A DNA stretch of 64,000 nucleotides, taken from Arthrobacter tumbae. Lineage in GTDB: Bacteria > Actinomycetota > Actinomycetes > Actinomycetales > Micrococcaceae. Every line of letters begins with the position of its first letter. Within the stretch, counting starts at the first letter, position 1. Made by a program: the position numbers and the translations under genes. The notes under the pieces were generated by a model. The model ran no database searches. It was not told the origin of the DNA and was given only the letters and a program-made list of their open reading frames with translations. Below, in pieces: positions 26,472-35,741 of this stretch. Location: positions 1,178,001 through 1,242,000 of the forward strand of contig NZ_JAFBCC010000001.1 of assembly GCF_016907495.1 (NCBI RefSeq), given 5' to 3'.

Positions 26472-28544
26472 TCACCTCTGAAGAGCACGAACCAGCTCAT
26501 CGAACCGCGCCAGCCCCGGCAAGTCCTCAACGAGCACGACGCCGTCCGGCCCCGCCAGCGGAACCTGCCAGTTGGGATACTGCTCGGATGTGGTCCCCGG
26601 CTGATTCTGCGTGCGTTCCTCGCCTACCGCGTCGGTCAGTGCAACCCCGAGCAGCACCGACGGGGTCTGCGCGATGAAGGTGTGCATTGTCTCAACTGTC
26701 TCCTGCACGGTGGCGGGTGTGGCTCCGGTGGTGGTGCGAACGCGGGAGAGCACCCGCTCCTGAGCCTGGCGATCCGCAGCCTTCTCTTCCTCCACAGGCC
26801 TGCCCAGCAGTCCAAGTTGCTCTCGCAGTTCAACGTGCCGGCCTGCGAGGTAACCCGCGCTTGGCGGCAGGTCATGGGTGGTGACCGTGGTGAGGCACGC
26901 AGTCCGGTACTGCTCCGCAGGGCGCGGCTCCTCGTCGTCGTACTCAAACCACAGGATGGAGGTGCCGAGCACACCGCGCTCGGCCAGGTACTCCTGCACA
27001 CCCGGCTCGAAGACGCCCAGGTCCTCACCGACGACGACGGCACCCGCACGCTCAGCCTCGAGCGCGAGGATGCCGATAAGCGCCTCGTGGTCGTAGTACA
27101 CGTAAGCGCCGTCGCCGGGCATCGAACCCTGCGGGATCCACCACAGGCGGAACAGGCCGAGGATGTGGTCGATCCGGATGCCGCCGGCGTGCCGGAGGAT
27201 GGTGCGCAGCATATCGCGGTATGCGGCGTAGCCGGACTCGGCGAGCCGTTCCGGGTGCCAGGGCGGCTGCGCCCAGTCCTGGCCCTGCTGGTTGAACATG
27301 TCCGGCGGGGCGCCGACGCTGATGCCGGACGCCAATACGCCACTCAGGGTCCACGCGTCAGCACCGGCCGGGTGAACGCCCACCGCGAGATCATGCATAA
27401 TGCCAAGGTTCATGCCGGCATCCGTGGCGGCTCGCTGGACAGCTTCAAGTTGTTCGTCGCACAGCCACTGCAGCCAGGCGTGGAAGTCGATACGGCTCGC
27501 CAGCTCAGCGTGCTGCGCTTCAAGGAATTCCGGGTCGCTCCACTCGGCAGCGCCCTCGGGGAGCGTTTCCGCAAGCGCGGACCACAGGGCAAAGTTCTCC
27601 AGCCCTGGCCCGGCTTCGGAGCGGAATCGCCGGAACGCGTCCTCCCGCTCCGGCTGCCGCGGGACCGCGAAGACGAGTTCGAGTGCCTGCAGCTTGGCGG
27701 CGTAGCTGGGATCCCGGTCAATGACGTCCACGTTCTCGTTGGCGGCCCGGAACGCTGCCGCCAGGTCGCGGACGGTGTCTGCCTGCGCCGCCGGCAGATT
27801 CCCGAACTCGACGACGTTCTCCACGCGCAGGTAGATGGGATTGAAGAACCGGCGCGTGGTCGGCAGGTAGGGGGATGCCTCGACCGGCGGTTTGGGCTGC
27901 GCTGCATGGAGCGGGTTGATCAGCACAAAACCGGCGCCTTTACCCGCCGAGATCTCAGCTAACCGCGCAAGGTCAGCGAGATCCCCGATGCCCCACGACG
28001 ACCGCGACCGCACCGAATACAGCTGAGCCATCAGCCCCCACGTGCGGCTCAGGCGGTCTGCGGTGGTGAGCTTCCGCGGCGTCACGACGAGCGCGCAACG
28101 AGTTTCAGTCGATCCGTTAGTCACCACAAGGGTGTGCCAGCCGAGCGGGAGGTCGAGCGGGACCTCGACCGTGAACCGGCTGACGCTCTTTCCGTCCACG
28201 TCCCGCTTCTGTGCGAACCCCACCGGCACCGGACGCTCGGTCCCGTCTTCCAGCACAATCCGGATGGAGGGCAGGGAGCCTGCCGGCACAGTGACCGGCA
28301 CGGTTGTGGGGTCACCGTCCCGAACGACGACGGCGGGAGGCAGCGTACGCAGCCACGGCGCACGTTCGGCTGCGCGGAGGGAGGCAGCGACGTCGTCGTC
28401 TGTTGAGCAGGGCACCCCAAGCGCGGTGAGGACCGCAACCAGCGTTTCATCGCCTACCGTCTGAGGCGTGCCGTCCCAGCCCTTGAAAGTGATTCCGACG
28501 CGGTGCTGCTCGGCGAGTTGCTGGAGCGGTGTGAGCTGGGCCAT
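26472..28544 (-). CDS. malQ: 4-alpha-glucanotransferase (amylomaltase)
   Basis: A 690-residue GH77 enzyme that transfers maltosyl/glucan units during maltodextrin and glycogen metabolism in the cytoplasm. An N-terminal helical and beta domain of about 150 residues, typical for actinobacterial MalQ, precedes the barrel. Catalytic landmarks: RIDHILGLFRLWWIPQG (nucleophile Asp), VVGEDLGVFEPGVQEYL (acid/base Glu) and TVTTHDLPPSAGYLAGRH. Start ATG 28544: AGGAGG abuts it with no spacing, and TAGATT lies six bases upstream, so a leaderless transcript is more likely than Shine-Dalgarno initiation. Confidence 0.92.
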   Translation of the reverse strand: MAQLTPLQQLAEQHRVGITFKGWDGTPQTVGDETLVAVLTALGVPCSTDDDVAASLRAAERAPWLRTLPPAVVVRDGDPTTVPVTVPAGSLPSIRIVLEDGTERPVPVGFAQKRDVDGKSVSRFTVEVPLDLPLGWHTLVVTNGSTETRCALVVTPRKLTTADRLSRTWGLMAQLYSVRSRSSWGIGDLADLARLAEISAGKGAGFVLINPLHAAQPKPPVEASPYLPTTRRFFNPIYLRVENVVEFGNLPAAQADTVRDLAAAFRAANENVDVIDRDPSYAAKLQALELVFAVPRQPEREDAFRRFRSEAGPGLENFALWSALAETLPEGAAEWSDPEFLEAQHAELASRIDFHAWLQWLCDEQLEAVQRAATDAGMNLGIMHDLAVGVHPAGADAWTLSGVLASGISVGAPPDMFNQQGQDWAQPPWHPERLAESGYAAYRDMLRTILRHAGGIRIDHILGLFRLWWIPQGSMPGDGAYVYYDHEALIGILALEAERAGAVVVGEDLGVFEPGVQEYLAERGVLGTSILWFEYDDEEPRPAEQYRTACLTTVTTHDLPPSAGYLAGRHVELREQLGLLGRPVEEEKAADRQAQERVLSRVRTTTGATPATVQETVETMHTFIAQTPSVLLGVALTDAVGEERTQNQPGTTSEQYPNWQVPLAGPDGVVLVEDLPGLARFDELVRALQR

Positions 28545-28550
28545 CCTCCT

Positions 28551-28556
28551 AATCTA
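28551..28556 (-). promoter_or_regulatory. -10 element of a probable leaderless malQ promoter
   Basis: On the minus strand TAGATT ends six bases before ATG 28544. The intervening AGGAGG touches the start codon and is too close to act as a Shine-Dalgarno site. Confidence 0.5.
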
Positions 28557-28672
28557 TTGGCTCGCTCCCGGTTGTGGTTACAGACGGCGCCCCCTGCCCG
28601 TCCCTACCGGGGAGTAGCATTTACCCATGGCCGGGTTCCGGCTGGCGGAGCCTACCGTTGAAGGGGGCTGCC

Positions 28673-30595
28673 ATGAGCGCCGAAGCACTTCAGGAGAACG
28701 TCAACGAGCGCACCTCCCGGGAGGTGGCGGAGTCCGCCCGGGAAACGGAATGGAACCGGCCCAGCTTCGCGAAAGGCCTCTATCTGGGCCGCTGCGACAT
28801 CTCTCTCATTCACCCGCACCCCTCCTCCACACACGCCGGCGACGACGACGGCGAGGAGTTCCTTGCGCGGCTCACCTCGCTTCTGGCCGCCATGGACGGT
28901 CAGTTGATCGAGCGGGACTCGCTGATCCCGGACGAGTACCTTCGGGACCTCGCCGAACTGGGCGTCTTCGGCATCAAGATCCCCCGGGAATTCGGCGGCC
29001 TGGGCCTGTCGCTGACCTACTACGGGCGGGCACTGATGCTGCTCACCTCTGTCCACCCCAGCCTGGGAGCGCTGGTCTCCGCGCACCAGTCCATCGGAGT
29101 GCCTGAACCCGTGCGCATGTTCGGCACCCCCGAGCAGAAACAGGAGTACCTTCCCCGCTGCGCGTCCGGTGCCATCTCGGCCTTCCTGCTGACCGAGCCG
29201 GATGTCGGGTCCGACCCCGCCCGCATGAACGCCACCGCAACCCGCAACGACGACGACGGCATCTACGTTCTCAACGGCAGCAAACTCTGGACCACCAATG
29301 GTGTGATTGCCGAGCTGATCGTGGTGATGGCGACGGTGCCTCCGCACAGCGGCGGTCGGGGCGGCATCTCCGCCTTCGTCGTGGAGGCGGACGCTCCGGG
29401 GATCACGGTGACGCACCGGAATGCCTTCATGGGCCTGCGCGGAATCGAGAACGGTGTCACCCGGTTCGAGAACGTCCGGATCCCGATCGCCAACCGGTTG
29501 GGCAAGGAAGGCCAGGGGCTCAAGATTGCCCTCACCACCCTGAACACCGGGCGGCTCTCCATCCCCGCAAACTGCGCGGCCGCGGGCAAGTGGTCGCTGA
29601 AGATCGCACGTGAATGGTCAGGCGCACGCGTCCAGTGGGGTCGGCCGATCGGCAGGCACGAGGCCGTCGCACAGAAGATTTCCTTCATTGCCGCGACCGC
29701 ATTCGCCCTCGAGTCCGTCTTTGAACTCTCCGCCGCTCTTGCTGATTCCGGGCAGAAGGATGTTCGCATCGAAGCTGCCCTGGCCAAGCTGTGGTCCAGC
29801 GAAATGGCCTACCGGATCGCCGATGAACTGATGCAGATCCGCGGCGGCAGGGGGTATGAGAGCGCGGCCTCCCTCAAAGCCCGCGGAGAACGCGCAGTTC
29901 CGGTGGAACAGCAGCTGCGGGATCTCCGAATCAACCGGATCTTCGAGGGCTCCTCGGAAATCATGCACCTGCTCATCGCCCGTGAGGCAGTCGATGCCCA
30001 CCTTGCAGCGGCAGGCGACCTCGCGTCGTCGGACGCTGACCTTCTAGCGAAGGCAAAGGCGGCTGCAGGCGCCAGCAGCTTCTACGCCGGGTGGCTTCCG
30101 CACCTTCTCGCCGGTCCGGGCCTGTCGCCGCGCTCCTACTCCGATTTCGGGCGGCTTGCCGGGCATGTGCGCTACGTGGAGCGGGCATCCCGGCGCCTTG
30201 CCCGCCATACCTTCCTCGGCATGGCCCGCTGGCAGGCGAAGCTCGAGCACCGGCAAGTGTTCCTCGGGCGGATTGTCGACATCGGAGCGGAATTGTTTGC
30301 GATGGCGGCCACGTGCTCCCATGCCAAACACCTTGAGGGGCAGGGCCGGCGGGAGGCAGGCGAGCTCGCGGAGGTCTTCTGCCGGCAGTCACGGCTGCGG
30401 ATCGAGCAGCTTTTCAGCGACCTGTGGAAAAACACTGACAGCGCGGACACGCGCCTCGCGGGGAGCGTTCTCGACGGGCGGCATACCTGGCTTGAGGAGG
30501 GCGTTCTCGACCAGTCGGAAGGGACAGGTCCATGGATCGCCGATCATCCGGAGGGCTCATCCGGTGGCGAGAATCTGCACCGAAAGTACCGCTGA
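28673..30595 (+). CDS. Acyl-CoA dehydrogenase, long (VLCAD-like) form
   Basis: A 640-residue flavoenzyme that oxidises acyl-CoA to enoyl-CoA. ATG 28673 has AAGGGGG upstream. After an 80-residue leader come the acyl-CoA dehydrogenase N, middle and C domains: FGIKIPREFGGLGLS, AFLLTEPDVGSDPA, the FAD region near GRPIGRHEAVAQKIS and the catalytic Glu in INRIFEGSSEIMHLL. About 180 residues follow the catalytic core, as in VLCAD/ACAD9-type enzymes that bind membranes. Convergent with a thioesterase, a plausible lipid-metabolism neighbour. Confidence 0.9.
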   Translation: MSAEALQENVNERTSREVAESARETEWNRPSFAKGLYLGRCDISLIHPHPSSTHAGDDDGEEFLARLTSLLAAMDGQLIERDSLIPDEYLRDLAELGVFGIKIPREFGGLGLSLTYYGRALMLLTSVHPSLGALVSAHQSIGVPEPVRMFGTPEQKQEYLPRCASGAISAFLLTEPDVGSDPARMNATATRNDDDGIYVLNGSKLWTTNGVIAELIVVMATVPPHSGGRGGISAFVVEADAPGITVTHRNAFMGLRGIENGVTRFENVRIPIANRLGKEGQGLKIALTTLNTGRLSIPANCAAAGKWSLKIAREWSGARVQWGRPIGRHEAVAQKISFIAATAFALESVFELSAALADSGQKDVRIEAALAKLWSSEMAYRIADELMQIRGGRGYESAASLKARGERAVPVEQQLRDLRINRIFEGSSEIMHLLIAREAVDAHLAAAGDLASSDADLLAKAKAAAGASSFYAGWLPHLLAGPGLSPRSYSDFGRLAGHVRYVERASRRLARHTFLGMARWQAKLEHRQVFLGRIVDIGAELFAMAATCSHAKHLEGQGRREAGELAEVFCRQSRLRIEQLFSDLWKNTDSADTRLAGSVLDGRHTWLEEGVLDQSEGTGPWIADHPEGSSGGENLHRKYR

Positions 30596-30605
30596 GTACC
30601 GCTGA

Positions 30606-31154
30606 CTACCTGACCCAGTCGTGGGTAGCAGGACGCCGCGTGCTGGGAAGCGCGGTATTGACGCGCCACTCATGAACCCACTCCGGGAGCACCATGTCCG
30701 CGGGCGGATACCCCATCGCTTCGAAGATTTCGGCATTCGATACCGGCCCGGCTGAGCTGAGCAGGCGGGTGGCGATGTAGGCACGTGCGTAGATCTCGCC
30801 GCCGTGCACCATGCGCTGCTCAAAATAGATGGCCCGCTCATCGAAACCCAGAATCCGTGTCTCGATGGTGTAGCGCTGGCCAAGCTGGAGCGACTTCCGG
30901 AACGTGATCGTCTCGGCGTTGACCACCGGCGTCCAGCCCTTCCGGCGCATGAGCTTCCAGATGCCGCTGCGGATCATAAGGTCAAACCTGCCCAGGTCCA
31001 TCAGGGACAGGTACATGCCGTTGTTGACGTGCATCGCAATGTCGATGTCCGTGAGCTGAACCCGTTGTGGCAGGGAGGCTGAATCCCAGATGCTTACCTT
31101 CGCCCGGCGGCGTGACGCAAAGAGAAGCCAGAGGGTGCGCAATAGCAGGTGCAT
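30606..31154 (-). CDS. Hotdog-fold acyl-CoA thioesterase
   Basis: A 182-residue protein with the 4HBT-like core. DIDIAMHVNNGMYLSLMDLG near 36-55 contains the HVNN segment seen in this thioesterase group, and FRKSLQLGQRYTIETRILG follows. It probably hydrolyses acyl-CoA or acyl-ACP. The first 15 residues (LLLRTLWLLFA) are hydrophobic and may touch the membrane. On the minus strand TAATAT ends six bases before the ATG with no ribosome site, so initiation is probably leaderless. Confidence 0.82.
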   Translation of the reverse strand: MHLLLRTLWLLFASRRRAKVSIWDSASLPQRVQLTDIDIAMHVNNGMYLSLMDLGRFDLMIRSGIWKLMRRKGWTPVVNAETITFRKSLQLGQRYTIETRILGFDERAIYFEQRMVHGGEIYARAYIATRLLSSAGPVSNAEIFEAMGYPPADMVLPEWVHEWRVNTALPSTRRPATHDWVR

Positions 31155-31160
31155 TGTCCT

Positions 31161-31166
31161 ATATTA
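31161..31166 (-). promoter_or_regulatory. -10 element of a probable leaderless thioesterase promoter
   Basis: TAATAT, close to the -10 consensus, ends six bases upstream of ATG 31154 on the minus strand, and no Shine-Dalgarno lies between. Confidence 0.55.
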
Positions 31167-31241
31167 CCCACCGGTAACAACTCTTTTCAGCATCGAAATC
31201 GCAGTGAACCAGGTCACCTTATTAGCCAAACTGGGTGTCGC

Positions 31242-31279
31242 CTTGGAATAGTGGGCGGCTGCACTCAGCCAGTTCCAAG
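31242..31279. repeat. Inverted repeat in the putP leader
   Basis: CTTGGAA (31242-31248) and TTCCAAG (31273-31279) flank an inner GGCTG/CAGCC pair just upstream of putP. It may be a leader hairpin or an operator. Confidence 0.35.
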
Positions 31280-31298
31280 AATTCTGTGAAAGGAACCC

Positions 31299-32798
31299 AT
31301 GACTGACCAGACCTTCCAATACCTCGCCATGGCGCTCTACATGGCCGCCATGCTGGGAATCGGCTGGTACGCGTACCGGAAAACGTCCGATCTCGATGAT
31401 TACATGCTCGCCGGCCGCGGACTCAAGCCCGGAGTGGCCGCGCTCAGCGCGGGAGCCTCCGACATGTCGGGGTGGCTGTTGCTCGGACTGCCCGGCGCCA
31501 TCTACCTGTCCGGCCTGATTGAGGTCTGGATCGCCATTGGCCTGACCATCGGAGCCTGGCTGAACTGGAAGTTCGTGGCTCCCCGCTTGCGGAGCTACAC
31601 CGAGGTATCCAACAACTCGATCACTGTGCCGAGCTTCCTGGAAAACCGGCTCAAGGACCGCTCACGGGTTCTGCGCGTGGTGTCCGGCATCATCATCCTG
31701 GTGTTCTTTACGTTCTACGTATCCTCGGGCATGGTTGCAGGCGGCGTGTTCTTCGAGTCCTCCTTCAACTCCAGCTACACGCTCGGCATGATCCTCGTTG
31801 CTGCAGTCACCATCTCCTACACCCTGTTCGGCGGTTTCATGGGCGCCACCTTCACTGACGTGGCGCAGGGAATTCTCATGTTGATCGCGCTGATCGTCGT
31901 TCCGATCATCGGGTTTGTTCAGGTTGGCGGGTTCACCGGAATGACCGACTCCATCCGCGCCGTCGATCCGTCGATGCTCGAGTTCGTAGCGGGCGGGTCA
32001 ATCCTCGCTATCATCTCCGCCGCAGCGTGGGGGCTTGGCTACTTCGGCCAGCCGCACATCATCGTTCGCTTCATGGCCCTGCGTTCCCCGCAGGACGCCA
32101 CGGCCGGCCGTCGCATCGGCATCAGCTGGATGATCCTGACCGTCATCGGTGCCGTCAGCACCGCGCTGGTGGGCATCGCCTACTTCGAGCAGAACCCGCA
32201 GCTGACGCTCGAGGATCCGGAGGCCGTGTTCCTCGCGCTGTCGCAGGCGTTCTTCCACCCCTTTGTTGCAGGTATCGTCCTTGCGGCCGTCCTCGCAGCG
32301 ATCATGAGCACCATCTCCTCGCAGCTCGTGGTGTGCTCCTCCGCACTGGTTGAGGACCTCTACAACATGGTCTCCAAGCGGAACCTTACCGCCAAGCAGG
32401 GCGTCGTCCTCGGCCGTCTCGGCGTGCTGGTGGTCGCGATCGTCGCGATCGTCCTGGCGTCAGGCCGCAACGAATCCATCCTCGCGCTGGTTGCCTTCGC
32501 CTGGGCAGGCTTCGGCGCGTCTTTCGGACCCACCGTGCTGCTCTCGCTGTTCTGGAGGAAGCTGACCATGCCGGGCGCACTGTCCGGGATGATCGTGGGT
32601 GCTGTCGTCGTCTTCGCCTGGGGCAACTCCCCGCTGGCGGCCACGATGTACGAGATCGTGCCGGCGTTCTTCGCCAACCTCATCGTCGCCGTCGTCGTCA
32701 GCCGGATGACCTGGAAGCCGAACGCGGAGATCGAAGCCGAGTTCGACGCTGCAGTCCGCGGCGTTTCCGAACGCAAGGAACCGGTCACGGTTTCCTAG
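31299..32798 (+). CDS. putP: Sodium/proline symporter
   Basis: A 499-residue sodium:solute symporter with thirteen predicted segments. DLDDYMLAGRGLKPGVAALSAGASDMSGW near the start (read in two parts: DDYMLAGRGLKPG, then SAGASDMSGWLLLGLPG) is the PutP signature, and GLGYFGQPHIIVRFMALRS near 245 and SSQLVVCSSALVEDLY near 340 carry sodium and proline-binding positions. It imports L-proline as nutrient or osmolyte. ATG 31299 has AAAGGAACC upstream. The gene is followed by a strong terminator. Confidence 0.92.
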   Translation: MTDQTFQYLAMALYMAAMLGIGWYAYRKTSDLDDYMLAGRGLKPGVAALSAGASDMSGWLLLGLPGAIYLSGLIEVWIAIGLTIGAWLNWKFVAPRLRSYTEVSNNSITVPSFLENRLKDRSRVLRVVSGIIILVFFTFYVSSGMVAGGVFFESSFNSSYTLGMILVAAVTISYTLFGGFMGATFTDVAQGILMLIALIVVPIIGFVQVGGFTGMTDSIRAVDPSMLEFVAGGSILAIISAAAWGLGYFGQPHIIVRFMALRSPQDATAGRRIGISWMILTVIGAVSTALVGIAYFEQNPQLTLEDPEAVFLALSQAFFHPFVAGIVLAAVLAAIMSTISSQLVVCSSALVEDLYNMVSKRNLTAKQGVVLGRLGVLVVAIVAIVLASGRNESILALVAFAWAGFGASFGPTVLLSLFWRKLTMPGALSGMIVGAVVVFAWGNSPLAATMYEIVPAFFANLIVAVVVSRMTWKPNAEIEAEFDAAVRGVSERKEPVTVS

Positions 32799-32823
32799 TT
32801 CCCTTCGATCGATCGCATGACCA

Positions 32824-32866
32824 GTGGCTCCCCGGTTGCCTCCGCTTCCGGGGAGCCGCTGCTTTT
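32824..32866. terminator. Bidirectional terminator between putP and dinB
   Basis: GTGGCTCCCCGG (32824-32835) and CCGGGGAGCCGC (32848-32859) pair at 11 of 12 positions with a 12-base loop, followed by TGCTTTT on the putP side. Confidence 0.8.
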
Positions 32867-32907
32867 CCGGGAGCAGGATCCGCTTTCAGCGCACGACGAC
32901 GGCGCAC

Positions 32908-33987
32908 TCACCACCCGCTGCGCGTCGGCGTGTGTCCCTTTCGGGCTTCATCCGGCATGGACATGCCGGCCCGGAAACCGAGAAGCCGGATCGGCCGGTC
33001 AGGCTCGATCTTGCCGACGAGGTCGAACGCGCCGGCAAGAATGAGCTCGCGGTCGAACGTTTCCGGGATCCGTTTGGCGTACGTCTTGGTGAAGAACGGC
33101 GCGTACCGCACCTTGAGGGTCACGCCGATCACCGGCCGGCCCTCAGCGATGACGTCCTCAAGAACGCGGGCCACCAATTCCCGCACGGCCTCTTCCACCT
33201 GCGCCGGCTCGGTCAGATCCTGCTGGTAGGTCGTTTCCCTGCTGTGTCCGCGGGCAACCCATGGGGTGTCATCAACCACGCGCTCGCCGTCCCCGCGTCC
33301 CAGCTGGGCGTACCAGGGGCCCATCTTGGGACCGAACTCCGGAACAAGGTCGCCTGGATCGGAGGCGGCGAGTTCAGCAACGGTCGTGATGTTGAGCGTC
33401 GCCAGGCGGCGGGAAACCTTGGGTCCCACGCCCCACAGGTCGATGCTGGGACGGCTGCCCATCACGTCCAGCCAGTTCTCCGCTGTGAGGCGGAAGACGC
33501 CGGCGGGCTTGGCGAATCCGGTGGCAACCTTGGCCCGCACCAGCGTGTCTCCGACGCCGACACTGCAGTGCAGCTGCGAAGCGTCCAGGACCGCCTGCTG
33601 CGCACGGCGGGCGTAGGCCTCGGGGTCATCAGTTGTCACCCCGACGAAGGCTTCGTCCCACCCCAACACCTGAACGATGGCATCCGGTTGAGCCCGCAAC
33701 GCCGCCATCACGGTGTCGGAAGCGGCGAGATAGGTCTCGGAGTCGACCGGCAGGATCACGGCATCCGGAACTTTCCGGGCGGCGATGCGCAGGGGCATAC
33801 CGGACCCCACTCCGAACGCACGGGCTTCGTAGGACGCGGTGGAGACCACCGCGCGCTCGGTGGGATCGCCGCGGCCACCCACGATCACCGGTTTGCCCGC
33901 CAGCTCGGGCCTTCGCAGCACCTCGACAGCGGCGATGAACTGGTCCAGATCGACGTGCAGCACCCAGGGGATGTGGCCTTGACTCAC
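32908..33987 (-). CDS. dinB: DNA polymerase IV of the DinB2 type, lacking the steric gate
   Basis: A 360-residue Y-family translesion polymerase starting GTG 33987; longer frames upstream are not conserved-looking. The metal site is VDLDQF with D13 and D15, and LGWDEAFVGV supplies the second Asp/Glu pair. Where most DinB enzymes have an aromatic steric gate (second aromatic of the DxDxFF/FY motif), this one has I18. Mycobacterial DinB2 has Leu there and readily inserts ribonucleotides. HhH (LWGVGPKVSRRLATL) and little-finger regions follow. It ends before a canonical beta-clamp motif that I can identify with certainty. Confidence 0.88.
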   Translation of the reverse strand: MSQGHIPWVLHVDLDQFIAAVEVLRRPELAGKPVIVGGRGDPTERAVVSTASYEARAFGVGSGMPLRIAARKVPDAVILPVDSETYLAASDTVMAALRAQPDAIVQVLGWDEAFVGVTTDDPEAYARRAQQAVLDASQLHCSVGVGDTLVRAKVATGFAKPAGVFRLTAENWLDVMGSRPSIDLWGVGPKVSRRLATLNITTVAELAASDPGDLVPEFGPKMGPWYAQLGRGDGERVVDDTPWVARGHSRETTYQQDLTEPAQVEEAVRELVARVLEDVIAEGRPVIGVTLKVRYAPFFTKTYAKRIPETFDRELILAGAFDLVGKIEPDRPIRLLGFRAGMSMPDEARKGHTPTRSGW

Positions 33988-34120
33988 GGTCCCAGTCTGC
34001 CCCGAGGTTCCTTCCTGCACCACCGTTTCTTCCGGCCACAATCCGTCGCCGGATTGACGCACCACCGTCCCAGCTAGAAAGCTGGGAAGAAGTTGCACAC
34101 CCGAACGATACGAGGAGAAC

Positions 34121-34954
34121 ATGACTGACGCGGCGGCACCAACCATAGAGCTTCTCAGCGGTGCGTCCATTCCGGTGCTCGGTTTGGGCACCTGGCCGCT
34201 TGACGATGACGAGGCGGCTACCGCCGTCGAGCATGCAGTATCCGTCGGGTACCGCCTCTTCGACACCGCGGAGAACTACGGCAACGAGGCCGGCGTCGGG
34301 GAAGGAATCCGGCGGTCGGGGATCGAGCGGGATCAGGTCTTCATCACCACCAAGTTCAACAAGCAGTGGCACGGCGTCGACGGCGTCCGGAAAGCCTTCG
34401 AGCAAAGCGCGGCCCGGCTGGGCGTCGATTACATCGACCTGCTGCTGGTGCACTGGCCCAATCCTGAGCAGGACCGCTACGTGGACGCGGTCAAAGGACT
34501 CGCCGGGTTGCGGGAGGAAGGCCTCATCCGGGCCTTCGGCGTCTCCAACTTCAAGCCTGCCCACCTGGAGCGGGTCCTCGACGCGGGTCTGGTTCCGGAC
34601 GTCAACCAGATTCAGCTCGACCCCCGCCACACGCGACCGGATTCACGGCATTTTCACTCCAAGCATGGAATCGTGACCGAGTCGTGGAGCCCGCTCGGCA
34701 AGGGCAGCGACCTGCTGCAGAGTACGGCCGTGGATCAGCTCGCAGACAAGTACGGGATGACTCCGGCACAGATTGTCCTGCGCTGGCACGTTCAGCTGGG
34801 GCTGGTGGCCATCCCCAAATCGGCGAACCCGCTGCGCATCAAGCAGAACATCAACCTGTTCGGGTTCGAGCTCACCCAGGACGAAGTCGAGTTCCTGTCT
34901 GCGCTGGACACAGGTGACGGGGACATCGCCGACTCCGACTCCTTCGGGCACTAG
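34121..34954 (+). CDS. Aldo/keto reductase
   Basis: A 277-residue NADPH-dependent reductase. The catalytic tetrad is complete: D48 and Y53 in LFDTAENYGNE, K78 in TTKFNKQ and H111 in LLLVHWPNP. The NADP-binding end is VAIPKSANPLRIKQNINLF. This size and sequence fit the AKR5 group (2,5-diketo-gluconate reductase-like, methylglyoxal reductase), with broad aldehyde specificity. ATG 34121 has AGGAG at good spacing. Downstream lies a hairpin shared with the convergent oxidase gene. Confidence 0.9.
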   Translation: MTDAAAPTIELLSGASIPVLGLGTWPLDDDEAATAVEHAVSVGYRLFDTAENYGNEAGVGEGIRRSGIERDQVFITTKFNKQWHGVDGVRKAFEQSAARLGVDYIDLLLVHWPNPEQDRYVDAVKGLAGLREEGLIRAFGVSNFKPAHLERVLDAGLVPDVNQIQLDPRHTRPDSRHFHSKHGIVTESWSPLGKGSDLLQSTAVDQLADKYGMTPAQIVLRWHVQLGLVAIPKSANPLRIKQNINLFGFELTQDEVEFLSALDTGDGDIADSDSFGH

Positions 34955-34966
34955 CCCCAACCCGAG

Positions 34967-35025
34967 AGTTTTGTGCACCTCCGGTGACTTCCGCGGCGGC
35001 GGAGTCATCGGAGGTGCACAAAACT
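34967..35025. terminator. Hairpin repeat family, copy 1 (bidirectional terminator)
   Basis: Arms 34967-34989 and 35003-35025 (23 bases each, starting AGTTTTGTGCACC) pair at 22 positions and the stem extends with TCCGC/GCGGA. It abuts the stop of the convergent gene. The same element recurs at 61880-61942 with a compensated base-pair change. Confidence 0.8.
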
Positions 35026-35673
35026 TCAGGGCCAGAGGACCTCACGCCGCCAACCCTCGCCGCTGCGCACGTACAGGAGTCGGGTGTGGCGCCGCTCTGC
35101 GTCCGCCTGCCAAAATTCCACCCGCTCAGGCGCCACCGTGTAGACGGTCCACGTAGCGGACCCCTTGTCCTCAATTCCTGCCAGCTCACGTTCGACGGCG
35201 GCGCTCACCGAATCTGACTGCCGAACCGTTTCGCTTTGCTGCCCGGCGAGCACCAGCGCACGTGCGGTGGGATGACGACGGCGGAAGTCGGCGTCGTTTT
35301 CTTCTGCCGTTCCGGGCGTCACGGCACCGCTGACGCGCACCTGCCGGCCAACCGCCTGCCAAAAAAAGGTCAGGGCAGCATTCGGTGTGTCCTGCAGCTG
35401 CCGACCCTTGGGGCTGTCACTGCTGGTGGCGAAGGAGAATCCGCGATGGTCGAGGTCCTTGAGGATGACGACTCGGGCGGCAGGGTGGCCGTCGTCGTCG
35501 GTCGTTGAGAGGGTGACCGCGTGCGGAGCGGGAACGCCGTCGTCGATCGCTGCGCTCAGCCAGTCAGTGAACAGGTCCAGGGGGGAATCGGGTGCGGCAG
35601 CCGTGTCGAACAGGGCCATGTCTTCGGGGAAGACGGGCAGTCCGCGGAGCAGGTTCTGGACGGGTGTATGCAT
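35026..35673 (-). CDS. Pyridoxamine 5'-phosphate oxidase family flavoenzyme
   Basis: A 215-residue FMN split-barrel protein starting MHTPVQNLLRGLP at 35673. The order AVTLSTTDDDGHPAARVVILKDLDHRGFSFATSS, read as substrate and FMN strands, then SPKGRQL, AALTFFWQAVGRQVRVSG and the end VEFWQADAERRHTRLLY match PdxH, which makes pyridoxal phosphate. RVEFW and R near the end are PdxH-typical. Some homologues act on other amines or phenazines, so PdxH identity is likely but not certain. It is divergent from the PAP2 gene. Confidence 0.8.
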   Translation of the reverse strand: MHTPVQNLLRGLPVFPEDMALFDTAAAPDSPLDLFTDWLSAAIDDGVPAPHAVTLSTTDDDGHPAARVVILKDLDHRGFSFATSSDSPKGRQLQDTPNAALTFFWQAVGRQVRVSGAVTPGTAEENDADFRRRHPTARALVLAGQQSETVRQSDSVSAAVERELAGIEDKGSATWTVYTVAPERVEFWQADAERRHTRLLYVRSGEGWRREVLWP

Positions 35674-35741
35674 GATGGCCAGCCTACGCCCGGCGCTCGC
35701 GCGGCCAAGCGGAGTCCGGGTCGCGTTGCTAACCTCGAAGG

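Noticed and set aside
26424..27962. 512-codon open frame antisense to malQ
   Set aside because: MalQ motifs on the other strand are unambiguous; the antisense protein has no recognisable domain.
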